Below, in pieces: positions 35,111 through 47,656 of a DNA stretch of 64,000 nt (the stretch's first letter is position 1; each line of letters begins with the position of its first letter). This DNA is from Carya illinoinensis. Lineage: Eukaryota > Streptophyta > Magnoliopsida > Fagales > Juglandaceae. The translations under genes were made by a program, and so were the position numbers. The DNA lies in contig NC_056759.1 of the NCBI RefSeq assembly GCF_018687715.1, positions 33,508,385 to 33,572,384 of the forward strand, read 5' to 3'. The notes under the pieces are model-generated. The model had not been told where the DNA came from and made no database searches. It was given only the letters and a program-made list of their open reading frames with translations.

Positions 35111-36490
35111 TAGATGTTAGATTTAATTTAAAATTAAACTGAATTAAGTTATTTTTAGTTAAATCTAACAATCAAACGGGGTCTTAATTTCAAATATTAA
35201 GACAGATAAAAAATAATAAATAATTTTGACAATCATATCTTAACAAAGAGTGAGAATTTTTTTTTTTGGGATAATTTAAGTATAAGGTATATTAATATTT
35301 ATAAACTAGAAATTAAAATATAGAATTCTTAACAGTTAAAGTTACAAGACGTATTCTCCCTCCTCCCTTCCTCATTTTAACGAGAATTCGAGATGAATTT
35401 AACAAGTAGAATCCTATCAGCACTGAAGTGAGGATATGCCCGACCCACAAGCCTGCGTGATGCTGTAGTGGCGCCTAATAGGACACTTTAGTTAGACAGT
35501 AGAAGACTGCTTCCAAGTGGAGGGAGACACGTAGATTGTGAATTTTTTAAAACAAACTTATTTTAATTAGTATAAAGAGACTGGTAAAAAGAGGAGAACA
35601 AATTTTGAATTTGAATTTCTCTTTCAATTAAGAGAAGTAATTCCTGCGACTATCAAAGGACATAAAAATAAATTAGAAAATATTTTTATAAGAAAATATC
35701 ACAAATAAAATTACCCTAAAATAATCATCATATTCAGCCATGGTGCATTGTTAATGATGAGCAATGTTACGTACAGTTTCCGTTTAAGAACTGTACAGTT
35801 TCCATTTAGATGTTAGATTCAACTTAAAATTAAACTGAACTGAGTTATTTTTAGTTGAATCTAACAATCAAACGGGGTCTTTATTTCAAATATTAAGACA
35901 GATAAAAAATAATAAATAATTTTGACAATCATATCTTAACAAAGAGTGATAATTTTTTTTTTTGGGATAATTTAAGTATAAGTTATATTAATATTTATAA
36001 ACTAGAAATTAAAATATAGAATTCTTAACACGAGACGTATTCTCCCTTCTCCCTCCCTCCTTTTAACGAGAATTCGGGATGAATTTGACAAGTGGAATCC
36101 TATCAGCACTGAAGTGAGGATATGCCGGACCCACAAGCGTGCGTGACGATGTGGTGGCGCCTAATAGGACACTTTAGTTACACAATAAAAGACTGCTTCC
36201 AATTGGAGGGAGACACGTAGATTGTGAATTTTTTAAAACAAACTTATTTTAATTAGTATAAAGAAACTGGTAAAAAGAGGAGAACGAATTTTGAATTTGA
36301 ATTTCTCTTTCAATTAAGGGAAGTAATTCCTACGACTATCCAAAAGACATAAAATTAAATTGAAAAATATTTTTTTAAGAAAATATCACAAATAAAATTA
36401 CCCTAAAATAATCATCATATTCAGCCATGGTGCACTGTTAATGATGAGCAATGTTACGTACAGTTTCTATTTAAGAACTGCAATACAGGC
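35111..36490. repeat. 696-bp tandem duplication inside unit 1
   Basis: tagatgttagat begins at 35,111 and at 35,807. The two copies run in parallel through gggataatttaagtataag, ggcgcctaataggacacttt and gagcaatgttacgtacagtt. Unit 2 has a single copy (about 56,617-57,215), so the extra copy arose after the segmental duplication or was lost from unit 2. Confidence 0.85.
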
Positions 36491-37193
36491 ATAAGTAATT
36501 TTATTTTTAAATTTTTTTAAAATTACTAAAATATCTTTCATAAAATAATATTTTTTCTCTTTTAATAAAGAACCTGCACATGCAATTCTCACTTGAAGAC
36601 TGTCAATATAATTTCTCCTATTTGATAACTTTTTAATGAGTTTTTATTAAAAATTTGATGATCATATTAAATCATTTCAAATTTTAAATTTTCGTTATAT
36701 AATTTTTAAATAAATAAATATATATATATAAATGAATCCAAAAGGTAAATTTCTTTTTATTTTGGGTCTGGTTGTAATATCCGTTTTTTTCGAAATAATT
36801 TTAGGGTTGGCTAATTGGTTAATCAGTCTGTCGGAATGACTCTAAATCGGATCGGGTCGGGAGAGCTCTTTTTTTTTTTTTTTTTTTTCGTGTCCTCTTT
36901 TTCTGCTCTCAACTAAAAAATCTGTTTTATTTTCAGATCGCATCTGACAACTAATCTAAGAGCCCTAAGTATTAGGCGTTTGCGTTGGAACCCAACTTAA
37001 TTTGTTTTTACAAGTTTTCGTTAATTAGTTTGAAAGAAAGAGTTCCGTCGTCAGTCCTGCCTCACAAAGACTTCTTTCTCATCCAACTCATCATTAACAC
37101 ACTCTGCTTTCCCCTGTTTCTTCGATTCCTACCTAACTACACGCGCCATCTGTTCCTATTGGCGCCCAATTTCTCTCTCCCTCTCTCTCTACC

Positions 37194-37229
<36 letters not shown>

Positions 37230-37324
37230 ATATCCTCCAACTGAAGGATTTCCGAATTCATTTGAAAGTGGGTGTGCGTTATTCTCTCAAATAGTTTGCT
37301 TAAAAGACGAGAAAAAACGAAGAC
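36491..37324. promoter_or_regulatory. 5' flank and 5' UTR of the first TRF2/HOY1-like gene
   Basis: Closely matched by 57,216-57,860. The 5' UTR holds a TC-rich tract and a TA microsatellite (37,170-37,227) that is shorter in TC but longer in TA than in the second copy (TC about 57,690-57,740). A T-run of about 20 at 36,870-36,889 is missing from copy 2. No firm TATA box was chosen. Confidence 0.4.
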
Positions 37325-39849
37325 ATGGCTCATGATTGGAAGTTTGTCTCGTTGAAGGAGAAGCATTGTGAGTTCTTTGAGTCTCATGATCAGGTAAAGA
37401 ACCCGCCGTTTGAGTCTAGCAATAACAATAGAAGCTCTGTTTGTGTGCTTCAAATCCAAGAAGCAGCAAATCAGAGGCTGATGCAAACACCAGCAGACAC
37501 TGAGAAAAAGGTGTCTTGAAGCACTCTTTTCTTTCTCCCAAGATTCATTGTTTTTCAATTGACTTCTGGCTTTCTTGATCTTTTTCTTGCTGAGTTTATG
37601 GCTGTTTATCCGCGGTTTATGCATGGGGTTCAAACAGTCATGTCTGTGGTTGCCTCAGGGGTGTTGTTCTGGTTTGAGGTTTTGGAAAGGTTTTGTGTAT
37701 CTGCATGGGGGTTTTGGTATCTGCATGCAGCATCTGTACTACCCATTGCAGGGGCCTATATATAGTGTATGCATATATGGATATATATTTATATTAAACT
37801 CTATCCATCTCAAGTTCGGTTTCTGTTCAAAAGATTTAATCTTTTTATTCTTTTCGCCATTTTTGGAAGTGAACAATGTAGATTTCTGTTCTTTGCGCAT
37901 GCATTGATATAAATTAATTAATTAATTAGGTTGGTTTCTGTTGTTCTGATATTATTCGGTTCCGATATTATTCATGAATTACACGCTTAAGTTCTGAACT
38001 TCTTCTCTCCTCTCTTCTGCTTCTTCTTCTTCTTTTTTATTTTTTATTTTTTGCCACTTAAACATAATTTGTAGGTTAAGTTGACTGAAGCTCTTCTGTG
38101 CTTGCCTCCTATTGGTTTGGCACTCTCGAACATGGCCCCTTTCTTGGGCTTGGATGAGATGGGCGTTTCCCATGCAGAAAACACTACTATATGTACTGAT
38201 GCTGTTGCTGGGACTAGTAGTCATAGCTCATGCCATTCTGGGGTTCAAGGAAAGGCCTGTACCGATAATAAGAAGTGGAAGGCTTCAAACTTCTGCGCAT
38301 CATTTATTAGAATCGGCTCGTGGAAGGTGATACCCCGAATTTGAAATCTGTAATTAATAAATAATGAAAAAGACAATAAAATTTTAAAAAATAAGAATAT
38401 CTGGCTGAAAAATGAGCAGGTTGTTGCTAAACGTGAAGGTGCTTTGGTGGCAAAGTGTTACTATGCAAAGAAAAAGATGGTGTGGGAAATTTTGAAGGAT
38501 AGTTTGAAGAGTAAGATTGAAATACAGTGGTCTGAAGTTCTTGCAATTAGAGCTTCAATGGTGGAAGGTCAGCCAGGAATTCTTGAAGTTGAGGTCATTC
38601 TCTTTATATATCCTTGATTGATATAGTTTTTTTTTTCCTTCTTCGAGTCTCAATTCTTAGTGTTGTAACTTTTCTCAGCTCAATAGTCCACCTGCATTCT
38701 ATATAGAAGCTACTCCAAGGCCGAGGAAACATACTCTTTGGAAAAATAGTTCAGATTTCACTGATGGTCAAGCTCTAATTCACAGGTTTATTCGTTTTCC
38801 ATAAACAATATGCTTATATATACGCATAATTTCCTTGATTCATTTGTTATTTCCATGCAACTCTATTGAATTTTCTCATCGACATGCTATCTATATATAG
38901 GAGGCACTATCTTGAATTTCCTCCAGGTGCCCTTGACAAACACTATGAGAAACTCCTTCAATGCGACAGCCGGATGTTAATGTTGAGCATGAGACCATTC
39001 CCAAGTCTGAGGTCTCCTTTCTTCCACTCAGAAGATCATTTCTACAATGGGACAAGAGAATTTTCTTTGGATTTCAATAGAGATAGGCCAAATACCAGCT
39101 CCAGTAATTCGCAGTCGGCCTTCTCGAATATTGTCCCTACTCCATTGGTTGACATGCAACAAGTTCAAGCTTATGAACAAACCAACCAACCATGCTTTAG
39201 TATCAATGATCCAACAGGTATATATTGAAATGCAGTAATTTTCCCTTTTCAGAACTATGCATGTCAAGGTTTTGACACCCAAAAATAGTACTGCATGCTC
39301 TTTAACTCTCTTTTCCAATCCTTTTGTGAAGGGATGGTTATGGATTACCGTCTGCATTTAGATGAGATTATTAGAAACCAAGGAGCAGAAAATCCAATGA
39401 CGGGAATGATCTGGGGTCAAGGAATGATCCATTCTGCAAATATCCTGGGAAGAGATCAGATTCAGAAACCATTTTCAATATTAGCTACATCATCAGATCA
39501 TTTGAGAGATCAGATTCAAGATCCGTACATAAATATTCCTTTAGAAATCCAAATGAATCCAGCCATACCTTTTCAAAACTATAATCAAAACTACACTGGA
39601 TCGGCTCCTAATTATGCTGATGAGCAAGTGGGGAGGTTTAGTTCAGAATCTCAAAGACACGATCTGAATGGAATTTTAAACCAACTGAATCCGAGTGACG
39701 TCGAACTTCTTCAGTGCAGTGATGATCATGATCTGAACAGGTACATATTACAGAAGTCCATTTTCAAACAAAAGGATGGATGCAACTGATGATGATTTTG
39801 CAGATCGATTATTAAAGAATACGAAAAATTGATACATCAACAACGTTAA
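37325..39849 (+). CDS. TRF2/HOY1 PH-like domain family protein, copy 1
   Basis: Seven exons: 37,325-37,510, 38,075-38,326, 38,420-38,593, 38,679-38,785, 38,901-39,217, 39,332-39,740 and 39,804-39,849 (TAA); every junction is GT/AG and phases sum to 496 aa. Exon 6 could read on to a stop at 39,789, but splicing to exon 7 keeps the frame in both copies, so exon 7 is preferred. The core (res about 128-270) reads KASNFCASFIRIGSWK, VVAKREGALVAKCYYAKKKM, KSKIEIQWSEVLAIRAS, EATPRPRKHTLWKNSSDFTD and RRHYLEFPPGALDKHYEKLL, typical of a plant-only family annotated with a TRF2/HOY1 PH-like domain (Arabidopsis ASG1-like relatives). Molecular role is poorly known. The C-terminal third is Asn/Gln-rich and low complexity. 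No break is seen. Family naming is from memory. Confidence 0.82.
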
Positions 39850-40800
39850 TCCCCAACAAGGCCGCATGCATGCAAGCTGCCTCCAAAGGCTCACTACAAG
39901 CTGCAGAAGGAGATTAATCCCCAACATTGTCTTCCAGCAATCTTGGTTTGGCTCTCGTGTTGACATGACCAGGTTTTACAACTTCAACTTAATTATGTAT
40001 AGCTTCGATCGGATTAATGCGCATGCTTTGCGTGGATTAATCATTAATGTTGGGGACGCATTTCGTATTTAGATATTTGAGTTGCAATTTATTTAGAAAT
40101 ATCAATTTGTCATGAGTTGCTGATGGCTGCTGGGGATTTTAATGGAACCCGCGATAGCAGGCCAGCTTGGTTAGCTTAAAGAGGATTAATTGATACTCAA
40201 TCTAACGGTGGGTACTTCGACAAATATATCATTTTCTATAGAAATTATGAAGTTAATCTGGAGGAAAGAAACGGGAAAAAAACATGCTATACCATATGTA
40301 ACTCGAACATAATCCCATTTGTACATGTATTAATATACATGCATGCATGCATCTAAATAAGAACTCTGCAGTTACAAGAATTGGCATAACTCCTTTTGTG
40401 ATTAACTCATTGATCCATGAAAAGTACTGTACATACAACATGATCATAGAAAAGTAAATTTACAAACTGATTTGATTTGATGTGAAATTTCAAATCTACT
40501 TAACAATAATAGGAGATTTATAATTTAACATAATATATCAAATCACGTTAGTTTATAAGTATATTGTGATAAGATTTTTTTTAGAGCAAACAATTCTCTT
40601 AATCCGTTGGTCATTGGTGACCAACTCACGTACATGAATGTAAAATGCTCTTTGGATTTTTTAATCTTAGTAATTAACTCTTCAAGTTTTAAAATTTTGA
40701 CAATTACACCAATCAAAATCCAACTCCTGATAATTTAATGCCACGTCATACATCTTTTAAAAAAATTGTTTAAAGCTTGAAAAATTTTATTATCAAGTTG
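39850..40800. other. 3' flank of gene copy 1
   Basis: Matches 60,384-61,325. Includes a likely 3' UTR, a catgcatgcatgcat run near 40,337 and an AT-rich dispersed repeat (about 40,470-40,570; related text near 22,680-22,800, 33,850-34,000 and 34,270-34,340). No coding region supported. Confidence 0.5.
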
Positions 40801-40821
40801 CTGTATAGAGTATAGGCGCTA

Positions 40822-40947
40822 CTAGCATTCCTGGACGAGAGCTAGCCTGGTCCTGCCTCCTGCCCCACACTGGGGCAAGGGTAGGGAGATGGGCTGCCAA
40901 GATCCGACCCCACCCACTATGGGCGAGTGCCCGTGTTTGAATGCTAG
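40822..40947. repeat. GC-rich foldable island (copies in both units)
   Basis: ctagcattc (40,822-40,830) and gaatgctag (40,939-40,947) are perfect inverted 9-mers. Inside them lies tgccccacactggggca, a 7-bp stem with a CAC loop. The counterpart in unit 2 is about 61,343-61,471. Base composition differs sharply from the AT-rich flanks. Confidence 0.6.
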
Positions 40948-41040
40948 GGGACAGATTGACCCCCACAGCTGTCTGCCCACCTTGCCCAAACCCTCCTCCC
41001 CTCTCAGAAAAACAAGAAAAATCCAAAGCTGAACTCTTGT

Positions 41041-41175
<135 letters not shown>

Positions 41176-41353
41176 GCCGGACTTGAGAATAGAATAACTC
41201 TTAGAATTCTAGTCAGTAATTGTCTATTTTCACAAATTAAAATCCACCTTTACCGTGTTTTTTATGAATAATATCCTATGTTGCAACGAGTTTTGGATTT
41301 GACACTTTGTTAGGAAATTCATCAATCCTAACGAATGGAAAACACTTGACAAT

Positions 41354-41620
41354 CACTATAAGAAAATTCATCAATTGCGGAGATTTTTGTTTTGTTGGAA
41401 AAATATTCACCGCAATAGATTATATTTTGCAGTTTTATAATCACCGTTGTGTTTTTTGAGCCGCTATTTACTTTTAAAGTGTGTGGTCCCCATTTTGGAC
41501 TTTGCAACGATTAATAAGGGTTTTGCTGCAAAAGTTTTCACTAGGAAATCTAAAAACCTTTTGCAACACTCAAACAATCGTTGGGTTTAAGTCTGGGGCT
41601 CCAAAATCCTCTAGAGTCTT
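41354..41620 (+). mobile_element. CACTA-type terminus, probably truncated
   Basis: cactataagaaaattcatca (unit 2: cactacaagaaaattcatca at 61,785) matches the canonical plant En/Spm end CACTACAAGAAAA. It is followed by attgcgg...caccgcaat and ttgcaacg motifs, common in subterminal regions. No opposite end TTTTCTTGTAGTG was found within the unit. Confidence 0.45.
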
Positions 41621-41625
41621 TTATT

Positions 41626-41651
41626 CTCCCCCCCCCCCCCCCCCCGCCCCG
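41626..41651 (+). repeat. poly-C tract
   Basis: A C-run of about 19 with a single G near its end; unit 2 has a run of about 14 at 62,057-62,070. Confidence 0.85.
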
Positions 41652-41773
41652 GCCGAGTTCTAATATCCCTCCCCACTTTTCTCTATTCGAACCATTGTAC
41701 CCAATTCCCTTATTCAAGTAAACCATTCCAAGAGAAAGATACTCATGGCAATTTCGTAAATTTATGATAAATA

Positions 41774-41805
<32 letters not shown>

Positions 41806-42739
41806 GATTCTGAGTTTTGGGAAAATATTGCTACATTGAAAACATAACAACACTACATATTATAACTTAAATATTACATGTTACTAGTTTGGTACACAGT
41901 TGGACTACATTAGAAGATTATTAACTTAACAAAGTTGCTAAACCTATATTTTCCAACATATAGACAAATCTAATATTTACTTAATCCGCAATTGATCTTG
42001 ATCCTAAAACAACATGATATTAGACTATCAAGCTTATCTCAATCATTAAGAAGTCCCAACACTCTCTTTGAGATATCCTCCCCTTTTTTTGGATCTCTTT
42101 CCCTGCATTTTGGTAAGTTACTTGTTACTTGTTACTTGTAAGTTACTTGTTAAGTGACTTGTTAAGTTACTTGTAAACTGGTAAGTTACTTGTTAAGTGA
42201 CAAGTCAATTGCGACTTAAATTTGCGTTGTGTACGTACACTTTGATTTTTATTAGATCAAACGATCAAAGGGGATGTTTATAATTCGAAGATTTTTGGGG
42301 TATTCTTGAGGGAAAATGCTATCTGCAAGCGCCTCGGGGAGACGGCGTGCAGTCGGTGCCTACGTGGCATTAATGAAATGAATCGTTTCATTCAAAATTT
42401 TTTTGTTTAATGAAAAGAATCGTTTCATTTTGGGCAGCCGGTTGACATCCCCCTTTCCCCCCTTTCTTTTTGGTTTTCCCATTTAGTCCCGTGCTCCCCT
42501 CCCACCCTCTTCGATTTCCCCCTTCTCCCCTCTTCGATTTCCCCCATTCTTCTTTCTGGAGCCTTCGATTCTCCCATCTCCAGACCACGGAAACCCTCGA
42601 TTCTACCCCGTCTCTTCGTATTTTCCCTTCGATTTATGAGGGATCTTTCTCATATTCAAGCATTGTGATGTTTCTACCGATCGATTTCGCCATCTCTAGA
42701 GCAGTAACCATTCGGTTTCCATCTCCCACGTCCAAAAAC

Positions 42740-43260
42740 CCTAACATTTACTCCTCTTCAGGCCGAAAACCCTAACCCTAACCCTAAGAGCTTCTATTTC
42801 TATTTGGTGCGAAAACCCTAAGCAGTGTTTCTCTCCGATGCGAAAACTATAACCCTAGAGTTCTGTTTCTCTTCGGTGCAAAAACCCTAACTTAATTAGG
42901 TGCGTTTCTCTTCAATGCAAAAAACCTAACCCTAAGAGTTCTATTTCTGTTCGGTGCAAAAACCCTAACTCAATCAGGTGTGTTTTGATGTGAAAACCCT
43001 AACCCAATCCCCGTGTTTCTCTTCGGTGCGAAAACCCTAACTCAATCAGGGTTGTTTCTCTTCGGTGTGAAAACCCTAACCCTAACAGTTCTGTTTCTGT
43101 TTAGTACGAAAACCCTAACCCTAACCTAGCCACTTTCTATTGATCCCGAAACCCAATCCTAACCCTAACCTAGCCACTTTCTATTCATCCCGAAACCTTA
43201 ACCGTAACCGTAACCATTTAACTTACCCTAACCCTAAACATTTACCCTTTCTCTTCGAAA
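42740..43260 (+). repeat. telomere-motif-rich degenerate repeat
   Basis: About fifteen clusters of aaaaccctaa(ccctaa) separated by phrases such as gttctgtttctcttcggtgc recur every roughly 50-60 bp. The plant telo-box AACCCTA is present many times, but the sequence is not a true telomeric array (CCCTAAA in pure tandem). Confidence 0.75.
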
Positions 43261-43439
43261 CATTGTCTCATTCTCGTGAGTGTGAATGAGTTAAAGCTTG
43301 GTAAGCTCTCTGAACCTAACTCTGAAAACTAATCATTTATAATGTAGTAGTTCTCTGATATTTTACTTGTTGATGCTTCATTGTTTCATTTGTAGGTTTG
43401 AGTGGGCATAATAGTTGAAGGAAATCAATTCTATTTTTT

Positions 43440-46400
43440 GGGTTGGATTGCTAGATTATTGAGTTATAATTTAATGAATCATTTAATTTTCACAATGAAT
43501 CAATCCTTTCTCATGTTAGCTATTGTTAGTTAACTCTGTTTATACTTCCATGGCAAATAACCCTTGCTTTTTAGGTTTGATTTGTTACATTAGTAAGTTA
43601 TAGTTTAGCATGTCAATTCTGTTTTTTGGCTTGGATTTCTACATTATTGAGTTATAATGTAATGAATCATTCAATTTTCACAATGAATGAATCCTTTCTC
43701 ATGTTAGCTATTGTTTGTCAACTCTGTTTATACTCCCATGGCAAATAACCCTTGCTTTTTAGGTTGGATTTGTTACATTATGAAGTTATAATTGAGCATG
43801 TCAATTCTGTTTTTTGGGTTGGATCTCTACATTATTTAGTTATACTTTCATGAATCATTCAATTTTTACAATTAATCAAATATGTTCATGTTACCTACTG
43901 TTAGTGAACTCTGTTTCTACTCCCATGGCAAATAACCCTTGCTTTTTAGGTTGGATTTGCTACATTATTAAGTTATAATTTAGCATGTCAATTCTGTTTT
44001 TTGGGTTGGATGTCTACATTATTGAGTTATACTTTCACGAATCATTCAATTTTTCCAATTAATCAATCCTTTCTCATGGTAGCTATTGTTTGTCAACTCT
44101 GTTTATACTCCGATGGCAAATAACCCTTGTTTTTTAGGTTGGATTTGCTACATTATTAAGTTATAATTGAGCATGTCAATTCTGTTTTTTGGGTTGGATC
44201 TCTACATTATTGAGTTATACTTTCATGAATCATTCAATTTTTCCAATTAATCAAATATGTTCATGTTACCTATTATTGGTTAACTCTGTTTCTACTCCCA
44301 TGCCAAATAACCCATGCTTTTTATGTTGGATTTACTACATTATTAAGTTATAATTTAGCATGTCAATTCTTTTTTTTTTTTGGATTGGATTTCTACATTA
44401 TTGAGTTATACTTTTATGAATCATTCAATTTTCACAATTAATCAAATATGTTCATGTTACCTACTGTTAGTGAACTCTGTTTCTACTCCCATGGGAAATA
44501 AGCCTTGCTTTTTAGGTTGGATTTGCTACATTATTAAGTTATAATTTAGCATGTCAATTCTGTTTTTTGGTTTGGATTTCTACATTAGTGAGTTATACTT
44601 TCATGAATCATTCAATTTTCCTAATTAATCAATCATTTCTCATGTTAGCTATTCTTTGTCAACTCTGTTTATACTCCGATGGCAAATAACCATTGCTTTT
44701 TAGGTTGGATTTGCTACATTATTAAGTTATAATTGAGCATGTCAATTCTGTTTTTTGGGTTGGATCTCTACATTCCTGAGTTATACTTTCATGAATCATT
44801 CAATTTTCCCAATTAATCAAATATGTTCATGTTACCTATTATTAGTTAACTCTGTTTCTACTCCCATGCCAAATAACCCATGCTTTTTATGTTGGATTGG
44901 CTACATTATTAAGTTATAATTTAGCATGTCAATTCTGTTTTTTAGGTTGGATTTCTATATTATTGAGTTATATTTTCACGAATCATTCAATTTTCACAAT
45001 TAATCAAATATGTTCATGTTACCTACTGTTAGTGAACTCTGTTTCTACTCCCATGACAAATAACCCTTGCTTTTTAGGTTGTATTCGCTACATTATTAAG
45101 TTATAATTTAGCATGTTAATTCTGTTTTTTGGATTTGATTTCTACATTATTGAGTTATACTTTCATGAATCATTCAATTTTCCCAATTAATCAATCCATT
45201 CTCATGTTAGCTATTGTTTGTCAACTCTGTTTATACTCTCATGGCAAATAACCCTTGGTTTTTAGGTTGGATTTGCTACATTATTAAGTTATAATTGAGC
45301 ATGTCAATCCTGTTTTTTGGGTTGGATCTCTACATTATTGAGTTATACTTTCATGAATCATTCAATTTTTCCAATTAATCAAATATGTTCATGTTACCTA
45401 TTATTAGTTAACTTTGTTTCTACTCCCGTGCCAAATAACCCATGCTTTTTATGTTGGATTTGCTACATTATTAAGTGATAATTTGGCATGTTAATTCTTT
45501 TTTTTTTTGGGTTGGATTTCTACATTATTGAGTTAACTTTCATGAATCATTCAATTTTCACAATTAATCAAATATGTTCATGTTACCTACTGTTAGTGAA
45601 CTCTATTTCTACTCCCATGGCAAATAACCCTTACTTTTTAGGTTGGATTTGCTACATTATTAAGTTATAATTTAGTATGTCAATTCTGTTTTTTGGGTTG
45701 GATGTCTACATTATTGAGTTATACTTTCATGAATCACTCAATTTTCCCAATTAATTAATCCTTTATCATGTTAGCTATTGTTTGTCAACTCTGTTTATAC
45801 TCCGATGGAAAATAACCCTTGCTTTTTGGGTTGGATTTGCTACATTATTAAGTTATAATTGAGCATGTCAATTCTATTTTTTGGGTTGGATCTCTACATT
45901 ATTGAGTTATACTTTCATGAATCATTCAATTTTTCCAATTAATCAAATATGTTCATGTTACCTATTATTAGTTAACTCTGTTTCTACTCCCATGCCAAAT
46001 AACCCGTGCTTTTTATGTTGGATTTACTACATTATTAAGTTATAATTTAGCATGTCAATTCTGTTTTTGGATTGGATTTCTACATTATTGAGTTATACTT
46101 TCAGGAATCATTCAATTTTCACAATTAATCAAATATGTTCATGTTACCTACTGTTAGTGAACTCTGTTTCTACTCCCATGGCAAATAACCCTTGCTTTTT
46201 AGGTTGGATTTGCTACATTATTAAGTTATAATTTAGCATGTCAATTCTGTTTTTTGGTTTGGATTTCTACATTAGTGAGTTATACTTTCATGAATCATTC
46301 AATTTTCTCAATTAATCAATCCTTTCTCATGTTAGCTATTGTTTGTCAACTCTGTTTATACTCCGATGGCAAATAACCCTTATTTTTTAGGTTGGATTTG

Positions 46401-47020
46401 CTACATTATTAAGTTATAATTGAGCATGCCAATTCTGTTTTTTGGGTTGGATCTCTACATTATTGACTTATACTTTCATGAATCATTCAATTTTCCCAAT
46501 TAATCAAATATGTTCATGTTACCTATTATTAGTTAACTCTGTTTCTACTCCCGTGCCAAATAACCCATGCTTTTTATGTTGGATTTGCTACATTATTAAG
46601 TTATAATTTAGCATGTCAATTCTTTTTGTTTTTTGGGTTGGATTTCTACATTATTGAGTTATACTTTCATGAATCATTCAATTTTCACAATTAATCAAAT
46701 ATGTTCATGTTACCTACTGTTAGTGAACTCTGTTTCTACTCCCATAGCAAATAACCCTTGCTTTTTAGGTTGGATTTGCTACATTATTAAGTTATAATTT
46801 AGCATGTTAATTCTATTTTTTGGGTTGGATTTCTACATTATTGAGTTATACTTTCATGAATCATTCAATTTTCCCAATTAGTCAATCCTTTCTCATGTTA
46901 GCTACTGTTAGTGAACTCTATTTATACTCCCATGGAAAATAACCCTTGCTTTTTAGGTTAGATTTGCTACATAATTAAGTTATAATTTAGCATGTCAATT
47001 CTGTTGATGTTACCTATTGT
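43440..47020. repeat. 188-bp satellite array with trimeric higher-order structure
   Basis: About 19 monomers of 185-190 bp share gaatcattcaatttt, aactctgttt.tactcc, aaataaccc.tgctttttaggt and ttggatt.ctacattattaagt. Three variants alternate. Type B (aatatgttcatgttacctac, gtgaactc) starts near 43,851, 44,416, 44,980, 45,545, 46,105 and 46,670. Type A (ctttctcatgttagctattg, gtcaactc) starts near 44,037, 44,604, 45,168, 45,733, 46,292 and 46,857. Type C (cctattattagttaactc, catgcc) starts near 44,227, 44,792, 45,356, 45,920 and 46,480. The B-A-C block recurs every about 564 bp. The first two monomers are type A-like and outside the pattern. Confidence 0.9.
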
Positions 47021-47077
47021 AAAATGTTTTTTTACAGCTGTTTAGATTAACGTAGTGTCAATCTGGTTTTGATTAGA

Positions 47078-47656
47078 ATGTCGTCATCATCATCAATGTC
47101 TTCTGCATCTGTTGTAAATCCTACTTTGAGTACACCTGTGTGCTTTTGTGATGTTGAAGCCACAGTGAGATACTCAAATACTTCCACAAATCCTGGCCGA
47201 ACCTTCCTAGGATGTCGAAAGTACAACACTAAGGTAACTGTTGCTGCATCTCAAGGCATTTGCACAATGTATGTATAGTCCTACATTTTCTTGTTCATGT
47301 TATCTAGTATTTTCCTTTGTCATGATTAGGGATTGCCATACTGCAAGTACTTCAAATGGGCAGATAGTCAAGACATAGATCAAGACCTTCTGAAAAGGAA
47401 GAATGATTTCTTAAGGAAAGAGGCATACCTGGATAAGATACTGGACGATATTCAAAAAAGATAGATTCAGCTCCGAAAGATGACGGATGAGATAGAGAAG
47501 AGACAGATAGAGCTTACCAATATAAATGAGGAGATTGTGAAGAATATATTGATCCTTCTTCAGCAACAAGCTGAGTTAAGGCGCTCTCGCACACTATCTT
47601 CGCTGTTTTGGGCTTTTGTCATTCTTCTCCTTTGTTACTTGCTAGTAACTAAGTGA
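47078..47656 (+). CDS. GRF-type zinc-finger protein with C-terminal membrane segment, MULE-borne, one premature stop
   Basis: Exon 1 47,078-47,233 (MSSSSSMSSASVV) and exon 2 from 47,330, joined GT/AG in phase 0. The GRF finger spans about res 20-65: VCFCDVEATVRYSNTS, NPGRTFLGCRKYN, then PYCKYFKWAD, with the C...C...C...C pattern and Gly-Arg-Phe-like GRT-F core. A Lys/Glu-rich coiled-coil follows (RKNDFLRKEAYLDKILDDI) and a hydrophobic tail (LFWAFVILLLCYLLVTK) ends the 160-codon frame at 47,654-47,656. One TAG at 47,462-47,464 (after DDIQKR) interrupts it, so it is either a pseudogene or truncated before the membrane anchor. Such finger proteins are common in plant genomes; a nucleic-acid-binding role is inferred from GRF fingers elsewhere. 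Confidence 0.72.

Noticed and set aside
39741..39789. Exon 6 read-through ending RYILQKSIFKQKDGCN
   Set aside because: A GT donor at 39,741 and an exon 7 in matching phase exist in both duplicates, so the read-through end is less likely. It could be an alternative isoform with intron retention.
42740..43260. True telomere or chromosome end
   Set aside because: The ccctaa motifs are separated by unrelated spacers and lie inside a TSD-bounded transposon.
43440..47020. CRISPR-like array
   Set aside because: Repeats are contiguous 188-bp satellite monomers without short unique spacers, in a plant nuclear context.
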